Program-made: the position numbers and the translations under genes
From: Brugia malayi
Taxonomy: Eukaryota > Nematoda > Chromadorea > Rhabditida > Onchocercidae
Reading direction: 5' to 3'
NCBI RefSeq assembly: GCF_000002995.4
Contig: NW_025062475.1
Location: 8,994,187-9,058,186, forward strand
Length of the DNA stretch: 64,000 nt
Notes under the pieces: model-generated
Databases searched by the model: none
What the model saw: only the letters and a program-made list of their open reading frames with translations
Told to the model about the DNA's origin: nothing
Shown: positions 23,034 through 36,792 of the stretch, in pieces
Numbering within the stretch: position 1 is the first letter of the stretch
How the letters are laid out: every line of letters starts with the position of its first letter

Positions 23034-26000
23034 TCTTGATGATTAGGAAAATGAGAAAGGTTGTATATGCTAACACTTTCCAGTGCTTGGATAAATGAAG
23101 AATGTGTGTGCATGTCATATGTCCTTTATGTTTATCTCTGACTAATGGCCACAGCAAGCAGGATTGCTTGACGATATGTAAATTGTAAAAAAAAAAGAAA
23201 TTGCTTGAAATTAAATTTTATACAGACGTACCTATTTTGAGTGGAACTATATTGACAAATAAACGGATAATCAAATATTGAACATCTCATATATCATTAT
23301 TTGATTTTACTTTTTTTATCATAGTGAGGGAGCTATCAAAATACTAGTCAATATCACTGTTGCTTCTAAGTCACAGTCAGTAATAAGCAAATAATAGATT
23401 ATTATAAAAAAAACAAACGAAGCAACAAGTATGAGGGCAAAGGAAGAAAGAATTTTCTTTAAAAATAGAATTATTTTATAATGAATAAGTTGATAGAATA
23501 TATTAGATTAAAGGATTTGTATTAATTTCAATTAATAATGTTAGAAAGTATTTTATTGTTTGCCATTTTTTCGCTTTTTGTAAGAGAGATGGCAGTAGTG
23601 TCACAGTGGCTATCGTATCATTACCTACGCTAAAGCATCAATATGGTTTAGTATGGAATGAAAGAAGTGAGGAACAAATTTCTACACAAGAACTAATTAA
23701 TCATTAACAAAGATTGAAATATCGTAAATACAATCATTGAAAATAATTGGATAAATATTTAACAGAGATATCTTTGAGACTAACTAATTATTCGCTCAAT
23801 AAGAATTTACATAATTTAATGGGAAGAGGAGCAAGAATACACAATAATTTTTTAATGAGAGAGGAGCAAGGAAGTCACGGTGAAGTATGCTATCATTAAT
23901 TTGTCTTCAACTGATGATAGGCGAATGGATAAACGTGAATACGTAAGGAGAGAGTGACAATAGGACAAAGGAAAGAGAGTGCAGGGAGTTTTGAATGAAG
24001 AGGTGAAAATGAAAAGGGATTGGTAAAACGACGAATTTAAGCTGTTTAAGCTGCTATCCAATAATCATCCTGCTCCATAGGAGAATGAAAAGGAGGAAGA
24101 GGAATGAAGGAAAGGAAGAAAAACAAACTGCTACAAAGCAAAGTTTCATCGGTTTTCTTCAAATCCCTCAGAGATGGGAAGGTGAGGAGTGTATTTATTC
24201 TTTTCAAACATCCATCCATCCATCCATCTATCCATCCACATATTCATCCATTCTGCCAACCACTAACATATATTCTTTGCGCGCTTTTTATCAAAAGTTA
24301 AACTAAAAAACGAAAATAAGGAAATTTCAAATATCCCGAAACAAACTAAAACAAGACAAGCAAATATACTGGAAGCATTTTTAAGTTGGCAGCTAAACTC
24401 TAGAATTATCTTTGTTATAAATTATTGACATTTCTCAAAGTTTTATGAAAGTAAAATTTCCATACAATATTTTCAATTTTTGTTAAAAAAAAATATTACA
24501 GAAATTATTACGATCCACTTTCGGCTAAATGGAAAACAATGGATAGACTGGATTTTATGCTTATCACTTGAAGAATTTAAAAACGTCACACATGAGCTGA
24601 TTTTGGAAACTATGACATTACCAATTAATAGCATTTAATCATTTCCAAATACGATGATAGTGACAACTGTAAAATAATTGCAATGATAGAAAGACGTGGA
24701 CAAGCTGAAATACTTTATTGATTCCAAGATTTCTCATTAAGTTCAAGACCGTACAGTGCATATCAAAGAACAAGCATGGAACTTCTGATGCAATTATGGA
24801 ATGATATAATAACAATTCTAACCGTTTAATATGAATATCAATGAAAAGAGATCAGTATTCATATGTAAGTAATGCTTAAATGAAAAGTTAAATAAGTATC
24901 GTTTCGATTGTTTTTGAAAAACACTTTAATAACCACTGGAGAATACAGCACTAGCGAATTATTAGGATTTGAATTAATATGTTTATAAAAAGTGTTAGAA
25001 GCAAGTTCATGCCTATCCTGCCAAACTTTCCAGATAACATCACTACAAAATTTGTCTTTATCAACCTCAATTAAATATTAGAAAATTTTGCTCCATCTTC
25101 GATTTTCATAGATAAAAACAACTAACGAGAAGTGTTTTTATTCAAATTTTTTGAATACGATGAGAATTATATCAATGTCAAGTACTGATAAGGCAAATTC
25201 TTGGTTGCACTATTTCACTTTTTCAATTTCTGATTCTCACAGTAAAAACAAATTTAATGTTTTTAGGTCAAGATGATAGATGGTATTCGGAATAGCAATA
25301 AACTTGGGTAAATGAATTGTTTAGAATGTCAGTTTAATAGTGTTACTACCTAACAAGCAATATCGATATATGAAGTCTAATATGAAAGTGAGATTTTCTT
25401 TCCTTAATCATGATTCTAGATATTATTTGGGACAAAATTAACTCGAACAAAATTATTTTTATTTTTAAGATTAATTTATACTAATTAAATAAAGATAAGA
25501 ACAAGCAAAAATAAGATGCAAAGTAAATGAATATATTTCATATTTGCTAGAAATGAAGTCAGAAAACAACAAAGAAAAACGTCCTTTAAGGCTTATCCAA
25601 AATTAAATAAAGACTTCTTTTTCTCGTCCTTATGCCGCCGCTTACTTTCTATTTTCGTTTTTTTCTTGCTTCAAGAAATGACAAGATGTAATCTTCAGGA
25701 AAGAGTTCATTATTTTGTGTCAGATGCGAAAATAAATCTGAGCTTTAGCGTTTCAGTAACGATAGCGTCTGAGTAACGATGGACCATCTAACTGGTGAGA
25801 GAGGACGGGGAGATAGGACAGTGGTCTAAGAATAATACCGCAGTGACATTTGTGTACAGGTGTTAATGAGAAAAGTTGTCGATGAATATTTTTCTCTTTG
25901 ATTGTAAAGGAAAAGGAAAAGAAGCTAAATTTTCTGCTTTATTTTAGGTAAAAGGGTTACACTTTCAGGCACATTGTATTATGGAATATTTTAGAAAACG

Positions 26001-29000
26001 AATATGCGAAATGATAAATATCCGAAAAGGTGAATATAACTTTAAGGTAAAGAGAAGGAAGGGATACGAAATTAATGTTTAGTGTCGAATAAATCGGAAA
26101 AGTGTTATGCCTGTTTGTTTCTTTAGTAGAAAGTAACGTTTACGACAAATTAGTATTTGTCCATTCCTTTCATATTTGTTGGAGTCATCGCTTTCTTCTC
26201 AGTTAACTAACTCAACGGTATTCCTTATTCTTTAACTATTTGATATTTTGTACGTGTGCTATAATGTGCTGACATATGTAGTAACTGCTGTAAGTGTTAT
26301 ACATACATCATAACATTAAGTAATTAACGATAGAACGTGAAAGAAAAAATGAAGAATTATATTGCTTGAAGAACGATACACCATCTGACAACATTAACTT
26401 TAACAGAATCTTTTAATGGATTCAAAAACAGTTTGCTAGATTGAAGCGCTGAAAAACAGGTGAAATTATTCAAAATGGTAGATTAGTTTGGTTTTAAATC
26501 TAAATGATGTGATAAAAATAAGAGAAAAAATTACTTATCATTTTATTCAAAAAGCAATTTTTAAGTGTTGTAATAAATCTTTCAACTAATGTTTATTTTT
26601 CATTTTGATGAGAAAAGTAGCAGCAACATGATATTCTCTCATAAAATAAGTGAAAAACTAAGTCTTAACTTATGTATGAATAAATGAATCTGACAGGTGA
26701 AAGAATTAAGCACAATGATAAAACGTTGAAAGTAAAAAGCAGTCAGTTGGATAGTTCTGATTTTTTCATTAACTGCTTCTAATTATAGAGTGAAACAATC
26801 TTTGATCTGATTCATTTTTTTCTTCAACTTTTTAAAAAACAAGAACTATCATGTGTTTATGTACAAATTTTTCGTTAACTGATTGGGTGACAGAGACAAA
26901 TGGTTGACTTTTTGTCTCTATCTCTCAATCTTTTGAATCAACTTTTCACCTCATTTTTGTAGCCCATTTTCTAATGTAGCTAATATGTAATTAAGAATAT
27001 AAGTACAGGAAAGAGAGCGGCACTATTTCAAGTAATGACAATCAACCTCATTTGAATTTTACTAAAGTAAAAAAATACAATCGATTTCAGTTTGCCAGAT
27101 AAATAAGACAGGTGATGGAAATAATGTGAAGATAAAAGTAGTAGAAGTTTAGAAAAAGCAGTTCCAATTGGATTTAATAAATTGTTAATGAGTAGTGCCA
27201 ATTGAATTTGATGAATTGTTGTGCTTACACTGCTAATGCTTCCATAATTGCAGGATAAATTTATTCAAAAAAGGAGTTTTTTCATGATGTTTTTTTAAAA
27301 ATCAGAGAACAATTTGATGAGGGGATAATATTCAAAATCTGAAGAGGGAAAAATAGAAACTTTGCAGGAGTTCCGGAAATAGAATTATCCTTCATGTCGA
27401 TGAAGCGATTATAAGGGAGAAACTAAAAACTTTGAAAAAGGAACTGGACTGAATATGAAAGGAACAAGAATGGCCAAGAAAGGATAGCGGATGATTCCCA
27501 TCGATATGAAAGATAAATGATAGTAATGATGATAAGGAGAGAGAGAGGAGATCTGTTTTCGAGAGTGATTTATTTATAAAAGAAAAATAGAAGAACAGGA
27601 TTGTAGGCGAAAGGAAGAGATTTGAATTAGTGGTTTTTAGTTTTGGTTTCATTAACGATACAACTGTTAGCAAAGAGTAGTTACTGATAGGAAGGAACAC
27701 TAGATATCATCATTACTGCTTGGAGACTTTCCACACAGAGAGAGAAGGAGAGAGAGAAAGGAGAGAATTATATATTGAGAGGAAGACGGGAACTCTCTGA
27801 GAGCAATCTGAAAGTTGTCTGTCACATACAGCAAATAAGGAAAGCAGAAGCAAATTCTAGCTGTGATATGGCATAAGCCAGAAGATGTTTGCTGTCTGAG
27901 TAAACATCTTTTGGCTTATTTCTGGAGTTAGGCCTTTTTAACTGTGGACATTCAGGCCTTTTTGGCTATAGACATTCCCTCACAATGGATTTCTTTGTTT
28001 GGAATTCAATTCTCCTTGTTGTGAACGATACAGATTTCTATGCATTTTACATCCACCCATGTAATGACTAATATGAAATGTATTCACTACAGAGACAGAG
28101 AGGAAAAACTCTCAGAGAGTTTTTCATTCGATAATTCACTGATTAAAACATCTCAGAGAACTTCTCAAATCTTTACAGTATTTCTTTCGCTTCTCTCTCT
28201 CTCTCTTGCTCTCGCAATAAACCGATTAATAGTAAATCTTTCATCCGAATGATAAATTAACGATCTATTAGAAAACGCTTTCTGACGCCAATAATAACCA
28301 AGAAACCATAGTTTAATTTTGTTTCAGTTAAAATTAAATGGTTGATAATTTAGATGAATGATCTGAGGATTAAATAGGAACAATCAATGAATTTTTTTTT
28401 CGAGGAATTAAGAGCAATAATGTAAATAAATAATAAAATATATCAGTGAAGAGGATCATATGAGATTGCTATTACTGTTGCTTATCATTCATAACACTGC
28501 TAGGCTATGTTATTTAGAATAAATGTCTCTCAATAGCCTAGTCATAATTTTCGGGAGAAGTAGATCCTATCCGAAATGAAAATTAATGAAATATAATTTC
28601 ATTTTAATGTTATACATGAATAGAGTATTGAAGAGTAGTAGAGAAAGTAAGCCAAGGAATACCAATACTAGCAAACAAACATTTGAAAAGTTTCTGGGAA
28701 GCTAGATACTTAGTTGGCAAAGCAAGCGACGAACAATTAAGGAAGTGCAGAGAGAGAAGAATATGTTGTTATATGCAAAATCCTGACTTTTCCCTGACTC
28801 TTCAAATTAAGGGCTTATTGCGCTTCAATCGAGCGCTTCAAAAGCATTTCACAGAGTTCAACATTAGAATTGCCATTTCAAAAGGAATGTTTAAAAATTT
28901 TTAAAAATTTGGGTTAATACAGGAATTTTTCAAATAGTGGGAATTTGAGTCTGGCTATTTTAAATAATTCTAGATCAGCCAACGCCTTTCATGGGGTACC

Positions 29001-30287
29001 ATGACGGGAAAGTTTGGCACTTTAACTCAAAGTTTGGTTCATCCCACAACGCCAGTTCTATTTACCAAATCAATGGGCAATTCTAATTCTATTTTTTAAT
29101 GAACAAAATTCAAATTAATATTTATTAAACATAACAGCTGCAAAAAAGTCGAATTTTGAGGATAGAAAGTTGACTTATGTTTCTACTAATTAATTAAACA
29201 AGCTGCCAGGAAAGGAAATGTTGAATGGGCAGAAAATATTTCTGTGCAGAAATGATGCCAAGATAAAATGGGAGTTATGACAGAAAGATAAAGGAATCTT
29301 TCAGGTTGTAATCGACAAATCAGCTTTTTTCAAATAAGTATTTTTCATGCAAAACATTTGGTGCATTCATTATTCAGTAATGCGAGGAACAGTGAAGAAA
29401 AAATGACGAAAAATATTTTTAAAGAAGAATTTAACAAGCTTATATTTTATTATTTTTATTATTCTATATTTTACCATATATTATTATTTGATTTAATGCC
29501 TTATGATTGACTGAGGATGAGAAATGGGAATTACTTTGTGTTACCGAATATGACAGTTGGTATTTATTTTCAAGAAAGTCGAAACGTCTTAATAACTGTC
29601 AATTTCGAAGTCCGAAGATTACCACATTTACAGGAATCATAAATTTTGTTTATCATAATATTTTTTTTTTACTTTTTACATATTTATCTATCGAAAAAAA
29701 TTTACCCATGCGATCAAACGGATTCAGCGAAATTTGGATAAATCCAATTTTGTCAATTATTGGATTTCAAAAAATTTGTCTTCATCCCTAAAGCACTTTT
29801 CACACTACAGTAGCCTAGTCCTGAGTGGTTAAAGCACCATTTTCAATTTTTAGTGACATAACTTCTTTCCTATGGCATTCATTTGTACTTATCGTCATTT
29901 AAGGCTAAAGTTTTAGGAAATCCAAGATTTCGTAGGATCCAAATTTCCATACCAATTCTTTTTCAAACTTAAATAGAAATTTGAATATTTTAAACATTCC
30001 ATAGTCGACATAGTCCTTACAAAGCGATGCAATCAGTTCCAAATTGTCATTTCACCATTTTATTTATTTCTCGACCGGACAGTATCACATTTGACAGTTC
30101 ATGCTTCTCGGGATTTAATTAAGTTTGAGATAAAATCAGTGATTGTATGAATTCATTAATCTTTCTTCCTGGATTTGATCACTTTCAATTTCTGCAATAT
30201 TTTTCATACAAATCATATTTTTTTGAAAGTTTTTTTTTGAGTTCATTTAGTAAGCGTTCGCAAGTTGTTGATGTACAGGTGAAAGCA

Positions 30288-32957
30288 ATGCAGAAAAATG
30301 AAGAGGCAATAGCATCCGGTGGTACTAAAAGGTTGTTATTTTCATCTGGCTCACAAATCAACAAACATTTTAATCTGAATCAATTGATAAGCTCTGGTGG
30401 CTTCGGACAGGTTCAGAATCTTTCAATAATCATTTGTAGTAAGCAAGATTAAAGATTGTCTTTTCAATTTTAAACGTATCAAGCTATTCCTTTAAAATGC
30501 AGCTGGGAACTTATTCACGGTGAAAATTTTCAAAGTTGAAGCAATAGAATTGATGGTGACATGATAAATAAGGAATAATACCAAAATAAGTAGGAAATAG
30601 TTAAGGAATAGAAAATGAATCTGAAAGCTATAAATTAGCTCTCTCAGCACCGCTTATCAAGGCATTTCCGGTACTAACCAGTTCCGGCCCTAAATAGATC
30701 TCGAGATACACGGCATACTCTCGCCATCAATACTTTCGCACAACATCGGTTCAACAGGTTGAGTTTTGACTTAATAATTATGAGACAAACTAGAAACATC
30801 CCATGTTTAGGTATATTCTGGCACAAATATTAATACAGGTAAAGTGGTCGCCATAAAAGCTGAGTCGATTGATGCCAAGGTATATGTTTTTTTTTTTTTC
30901 TTTTCTTCTTTTTGGCAATGTCTATGCTGAGTGTTAAAAATGAAGAATATGAAATGACTGGTAACTAAATTTTGGCTACTTCAAAATTGAACAAAAAATT
31001 TTCATGCGAACTGACGAAATTATCTCTGAGGGCTATTAAGCATCTCATTCTTAAATTTTCAAAAACTTCCAAACATCCATTTGTCGCTTTGGTGCAGATG
31101 GTTTTCATGATTAATAGCTATGACAGATTCCATTGTTACGCATAGAAGCAACCTGTTTGGAAGCACTCAACCATACCATCAGGCAAAATTACCGGAAACC
31201 TCCCAAAGAGCCAATACCAAATTATTATGGATACGGTGAAACACATAACGTTCGATATATGGTTTGTCCATAAGTTCTCGGAATCTTCTGAATCCCAAAC
31301 TTCTTTCGTTGTTTCCTCTGTCTGATTAAAAAAGAGGGAATTTGTCTCAAGAAATCCAGTTCAATAATGAATGCACAAACATTTTGCTTTGGATCTAAAT
31401 AATGTCTCACTAAATGCTGTTAATTAAATTTAGCAATCAGTTATGATCTAACTGTTGCTTTCAAATTGTGATTGTTGAACGTTCTGAAGAGATACAAATA
31501 ATAATGGATTTATGCAGCAAAAGCAATAGATTTAGATAATGGATTTGTGTGGAAAAAATATTCGTGAATTGAAGAAAAGCACAAAAGAAGATTGCTTCAC
31601 CATAGTTACATCACTTTGGCTTATGAAGAAAATGATTTTGGCACTTAAATTTTTGCATCGCCTGGGATGGATTCATCGGTGATGATAGTTTCCAGTTTGG
31701 TTCAACAGATATCAAAAAGAGAAATGAATTCGTAGGCGTACATTAACATTTATTCAATGTGACTGAAAATGATGAATTTTCTTTTGAAGAGATGTGAAAC
31801 CTGCAAATTTCTGTGTTGGAATGCAATTGCAAGGAAGGCAGGAGCTGTACCTCGTTGATTTTGGTATGGCACGTCATTTTGTGGCACGCAACGGTGTCAT
31901 CAAAACAAGACGAGAGTCGAGTGCATTCCATGGTACCGTCCGCTATGCATCCCTTACGACACATCGACATCAGGTAAACAACCTTTTATCTCTTAGTATT
32001 CTGTGGTATAAATCGTAACGACATGAAGCAAAGAGAGGATTACCAGTAAAGTATCTAATTAACACAAGTTAATGCATGCGCCAAAAATGTTTGCAATATT
32101 ATTCATCATGATACGATCTTTAGTGTGAATGATTGTAGAGAAGAACCCTTTAAAAGGAACATCGAATTCAATTATTTCTATCAGGATATGTCGCGTTATG
32201 ACGATCTTTGGTCTGTTTATTATATCACCGTGGAAAATATGGTTGGACAGTTGCCTTGGCGTTATGTGAACGAAAAAGCTGAAGTAGAAAAAATGAAGGA
32301 AAACATAGATTTACTGAGACAGAAGTATGGAATGGAAGCAAATCCACCAGCATCACTGGTGGTGCTTCATCGTCATCTTTGTCGTGCCAGTTTCTATCAT
32401 GAACCAGAATATCATCACATCGTTCAAGAAATCGTAATTTCTATCACTTCCTTGATTTTACTTGATTAATATGATATATTTTCAAGAAAAAGTACTTAGA
32501 TCTTAATTTTTGATCACTACAACTTCCAGGACCTTGATTTAACTCAACGAAATTTCAATGCAGACAGTCGCTTAGATTGGCAACCAATACAGAAGGTTAC
32601 AACACTTTTGCTATAACAGTAGTAACGTGTCAACAAATGCTAAAATTTTTTGTCACTATTCAGCATCATAATATTCGGCAACAGAGTAATGAATGGTATT
32701 GCCAACGTCAGAAAGCACATCTGTTCCATTCTTTCGAGTTCATTATATACTTGTCCGTAAATACTAGATTTCAGTCTTGCCAACGCTTCTCTCCCAACGA
32801 TTTTGAAGCAAGAAATCATCGCGAACTATTAGCAACATGTGACCACAACACTGCCAATCATAATCACAACCGTGCTAACTTAAATCATAGCAATGCTGGA
32901 ATAGCAGAAAATGATGACCGTTCCTACTATTTTATGCAGTCAGGCGATAATTTCTGA
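30288..32957 (+). CDS. Tau-tubulin-kinase-like protein kinase (CK1 group)
   Basis: Eight exons in phase: 30288-30410, 30811-30879, 31127-31261, 31536-31678, 31790-31973, 32185-32433, 32530-32595, 32664-32957, giving 420 residues. The glycine loop is ISSGGFGQVYSG, the ATP lysine is in VVAIKAES, the helix-C glutamate in LLRIEATCLEAL. The catalytic loop is HRDVKPANF, the metal loop DFGMARHF, and the substrate segment AFHGTVRYASLTTHRHQ, then YDDLWSVYYITVENMVGQLP. These are the marks of the TTBK/TTBK-like branch that is expanded in nematodes and often sperm-enriched. All catalytic residues are present, so it should be active. The Asn/His-rich C-terminal tail (NHNHNRANLNHSN) is weakly conserved and an extra intron there is possible. 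The start is the first ATG after an acceptor (GATGTACAG, ending at 30279); the frame is open further upstream to 30147. Confidence 0.93.
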
Positions 32958-33530
32958 TGACTGCATACATAACAAATCATAAATGAAAAAAAATCGTCAC
33001 TGATATTTAATCTCCTTGATATATACCTGAGATATCCTCGATTCATTCGCTAATTGTAACTCTGCAAATTTACTACTGCTAACAAATTCTTTGCGAGCTT
33101 AAATACTGCTATGAAATACAAGAATTAAAGCATTGATTCATTAGTAATTTACTCTGATTTTGATAATAATGCAGTAAACATTTAAATACAAATCCATTTT
33201 CATGAAGTATCCAATGCGCATAAACAAATAAACATGCAAAAAAAAACATTTCATATGCCACTTCCACAAAGTTCCATTTAACGTTGAACGAAACAACAAT
33301 CAAAGAAATTGCTCAAGCTGACAATACCACAGAAAATGAGGATAAAGAAGGCTGCAATAGTGTTGATACGGTATGTACTGCTTGTTCTGTTGCAGGACGT
33401 TCGATAATGCTGGTAAAATAATCCTAAACAAACGGATTGTTATGACTTTCACTGGATTTCATTACGATTCAGTAAAAGACCGCTTTTTCTTAAGCTATAA
33501 ATTTCACCATCACCGTCTTTTTTCCCATAT
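32958..33530. other. No gene seen between convergent genes
   Basis: 3' flanks of the kinase gene and of the convergent PDZ gene. Only AT-rich sequence was seen. Confidence 0.4.
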
Positions 33531-34653
33531 TTAAGAAGGAATTCCCACTCTGTTATAATGTGACCACAGAATTCGATCTCTTAAATCAGCAGCTCTGACA
33601 AATGTGACCCCATCAATGTCGATTATTCGATCGCCGACAGTGAAATATCTTCCAGATAATGGACCATGATCGTAGATGTAGATACTAGAATTGCTTTGTT
33701 TGAATGCCAGATGAAGGTGTTGCCGTGCCATTCCTCGATCATTTTTCTTCCAGTCCACAATAACGAACTAAGGAAAGAATTATTAACTGAGGGAGCAATC
33801 ACTTCCTTAAAAACTGCGAAAATTTGGAATTTCAAAAGACTTCTGCAATTCCTAAAACTGAAGAAAGTTGTGTTGAATCATTAAACTTCCAGACTTCTTT
33901 TCTAATCGAAATCGCAATGAAATGATAGTTAAACTTAAAACGAACAAAATAATTAAAACCATCTTTCCTGTCGAAGGCAGTAACTCGTTCTTCTTCGATA
34001 CGAACAGGCAAACTATAAACATCTAGTGGTGCACAGCTCTAAATGAAACAAAATAAAAATTAGTTTTATAATTAAAATTAAAAATTCCGTCGAAAACAAC
34101 ACCAGATGAAAAACAAATGTGTTGCAATGCGATTTAATTTATTCTCAATGAAGTTACAAATCAGTACAGCATAGGACGAAGGTGAAAGATCTTCTAGATC
34201 CCACCTTAAGTTGATTTTCCAGTCTATCAATTATTTGCTGTTGTTTGGTAATTGTGTCTTTCAGTGTCTCATCAAAAACCTGAAATTTGAATAATGGCCC
34301 AAACAGACAAGTCGATTAATAAGTTTTGAGTGAAAATCTAAGATCATTGGATGATCAACACGCAAGGTAGCTCTTCACTGGTGGTGCATCAACTGTCTAT
34401 TTGACCAAAGAGACTTAAGTTGCTCCTCAAACACGTGAGCAATTTAAACTATCTAATATCGATGGATAGCACATCCTGTGGTATCTTAATGTAACTATAT
34501 TACCATATTGGTACCTTTGGACGTTTAAGAATTAACTGCAATTGAAAACTAATTATTCCAAGTATTATGATGAATAGCACTTTCCACGACATGCGTGAAC
34601 AGTCATCTTTGTTTTGGGCTTCATTACGACCCTGAAGTTTGGTTTCAAAGTTA
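33531..34653 (-). CDS. Membrane-tethered PDZ-domain protein
   Basis: Four exons in phase: 34653-34515, 34279-34205, 34038-33946, 33767-33531. With the ATG at 34592 the product is 160 residues. A hydrophobic segment (KVLFIIILGIISFQLQLIL) near the N-terminus is followed by a coiled coil (LKDTITKQQQIIDRLENQLK) and a PDZ domain. The PDZ core includes LHLAF in the place of the GLGF carboxylate loop, then SSIYIYDHGPLSGRYFTVGD and RIIDIDGVTFVRAADLRDRI. A type II membrane anchor with the PDZ domain distal is inferred. The first exon begins in phase 2 after a TTTTAG acceptor, so an upstream exon may exist and the start is uncertain. Nematodes have many small divergent PDZ proteins with unknown roles. 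Confidence 0.78.
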
Positions 34654-35516
34654 CTAAAATATATAAAAAATAACTGACAAGAATTAATCAGAGAAAAAAA
34701 ATCGAACATTATTTGTCCTAAAGTCCCTCAAAAATCTAAGTTCCTATCTTTTAAAGTTTCTTATTTAGAGAACAGAACAATTCCTTCGTATAAACGAATA
34801 AAATGCCTCTCTATTACTAATTTTTGAAGCGCACGCTAATATTGCTGACTCCATTATTCGTTCTCGTAGCGAATCGCGAAATAAAACTGTAAGAGTTTAA
34901 TTTCAAAATTTCGAATTTTAAAAATATTGTTAGCATTCTTTATTTTTAATAAGAGCAGAGCTATTTATTTCATTGAAAGAAGACATTATTTAACTGTTAA
35001 GAACTAATCCGCCAGACTTCTGGTAATTTCATTTTAGAAATTCTCCTATAAAAATACTCTTCGATGAGGCATTTCAACATTTGTTTATGTGCATTCAAGA
35101 CAAAAATAACAAACTATTGAACTTGGTACACGTCGTTTCACAATATGTTTTTTAAATAAATCAATAAACGAATCATTCAATTCCCCATCATCACTAGCTG
35201 AATGCTTGGATATTCGCGCTTGACTGCCAATAACCTAAATGTCAATTCAAATCATTTTTTGAATTCATTAATTTTCCTTATTAGTTAAACTTTTCTGTCA
35301 TGCCACTTATTTGTTAATAGCATAAAATGCAAGTAATGTTTGAACAAGCAACAATATGAACGATATAGACAATTTCAGTATGAGGAAAGAAATGAAGGGA
35401 TTACAGGATTGCACAGATTGGATAGATCTTGAGAGTGAGAGAATTTTAAATAACACTAGAACTGAGTTTCACGGCTGTTTTTCTAAGTTCGTGAAGGACT
35501 TTTAAGAAATTTAATG

Positions 35517-35623
35517 CTAATATACTTCGAAATCTTCGTTACTTGTAATACTCTTTTCGCTGTCGTCTTCCTTCTCGAGTCTATTCTTCATGTAGCCATC
35601 TTCAGTTCCTGCAGTTGTTACTT
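35517..35623 (-). CDS. Candidate terminal exon, unassigned
   Basis: A minus-strand block bounded by a good acceptor (TTTCATTTAG) and ending in a stop encodes an acidic tail, EVTTAGTEDGYMKNRLEKED then DSEKSITSNEDFEVY. It requires an upstream exon ending in phase 1. No such exon was identified; the receptor-like gene upstream ends in its own stop at 36793. Confidence 0.35.
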
Positions 35624-35817
35624 CTAAATGAAAAGATAGTTAATTTCATCAAACACTAATACATTTCAGTGAATTTACTGCAATAAATATTTGGAATTAT
35701 CACTTGGATATTATTAGGCTTCCAACTTTTAATTATCAATTGTTGAGAAAAATATATGGCGAATAATTGCAGTATTTTTCCGCATTTTGTTTATTACAGC
35801 TGAAGTTTAACAGAGAC

Positions 35818-36295
<478 letters not shown>

Positions 36296-36792
36296 AGGCT
36301 TTCATTAAATACCACGATTTTAAATTTTTAAAGAAAATAAAGGACAATAATAATTGAAGTCAAAAATACAACTGTAATAATTCAATTAAAAATGCATTAA
36401 AATATATCACAAAAGAGATAATACAAGTGGTATAAATTGCAAGAGAAAAATTTTACTATCAATTTCAATAAATTTGATATATTTTTTTTACTACCAATTT
36501 GATATTTTTTAAATATTCACATTTTCATAATAAAATTTACTGAGAGTTACAAATTTTGCAACAGAAAAAAAAAACAAAATAAATGAACAATGGATAACAA
36601 CGAAGGTATCAGTAAAGCTTGCACGAAAATAATAAAAAGCCAAGTGTAAACAATAAAGAAATAATAATGGAAATCAAAAAGTATCAAAAAACCTAATTAA
36701 TTAATATTCAGATATTCTTAATGAAAAGATAAGCATAAAAATAATTTTTCATTATAAAGCAAATTTATATGTCTCAATCACGACATAGGTTA

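Larger units (their letters stand above)
17721..30287. other. Gene-poor 12.5-kb stretch
   Basis: I saw no frame that could be spliced into a recognisable protein on either strand. The longest open frame (17641-18225, +) has no family resemblance and overlaps the possible mvk-1 exon on the other strand. Notable contents are a dispersed repeat pair (21.77 and 22.88 kb), ATCC repeats at about 24212-24250, and GA/CT-rich runs at 27740-27765 and 28190-28210. It could hold regulatory DNA or non-coding RNA genes that I cannot recognise. Confidence 0.4.

Noticed and set aside
24205..24260. Direct short repeats that might be a CRISPR array
   Set aside because: Simple ATCC tetranucleotide repeats without spacers; CRISPR arrays are not expected in a nematode.
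29800..29850. tRNA-like text (CCTGAGTGGTTAAAGC)
   Set aside because: It resembles an A box, but no matching B box or acceptor stem was found nearby.
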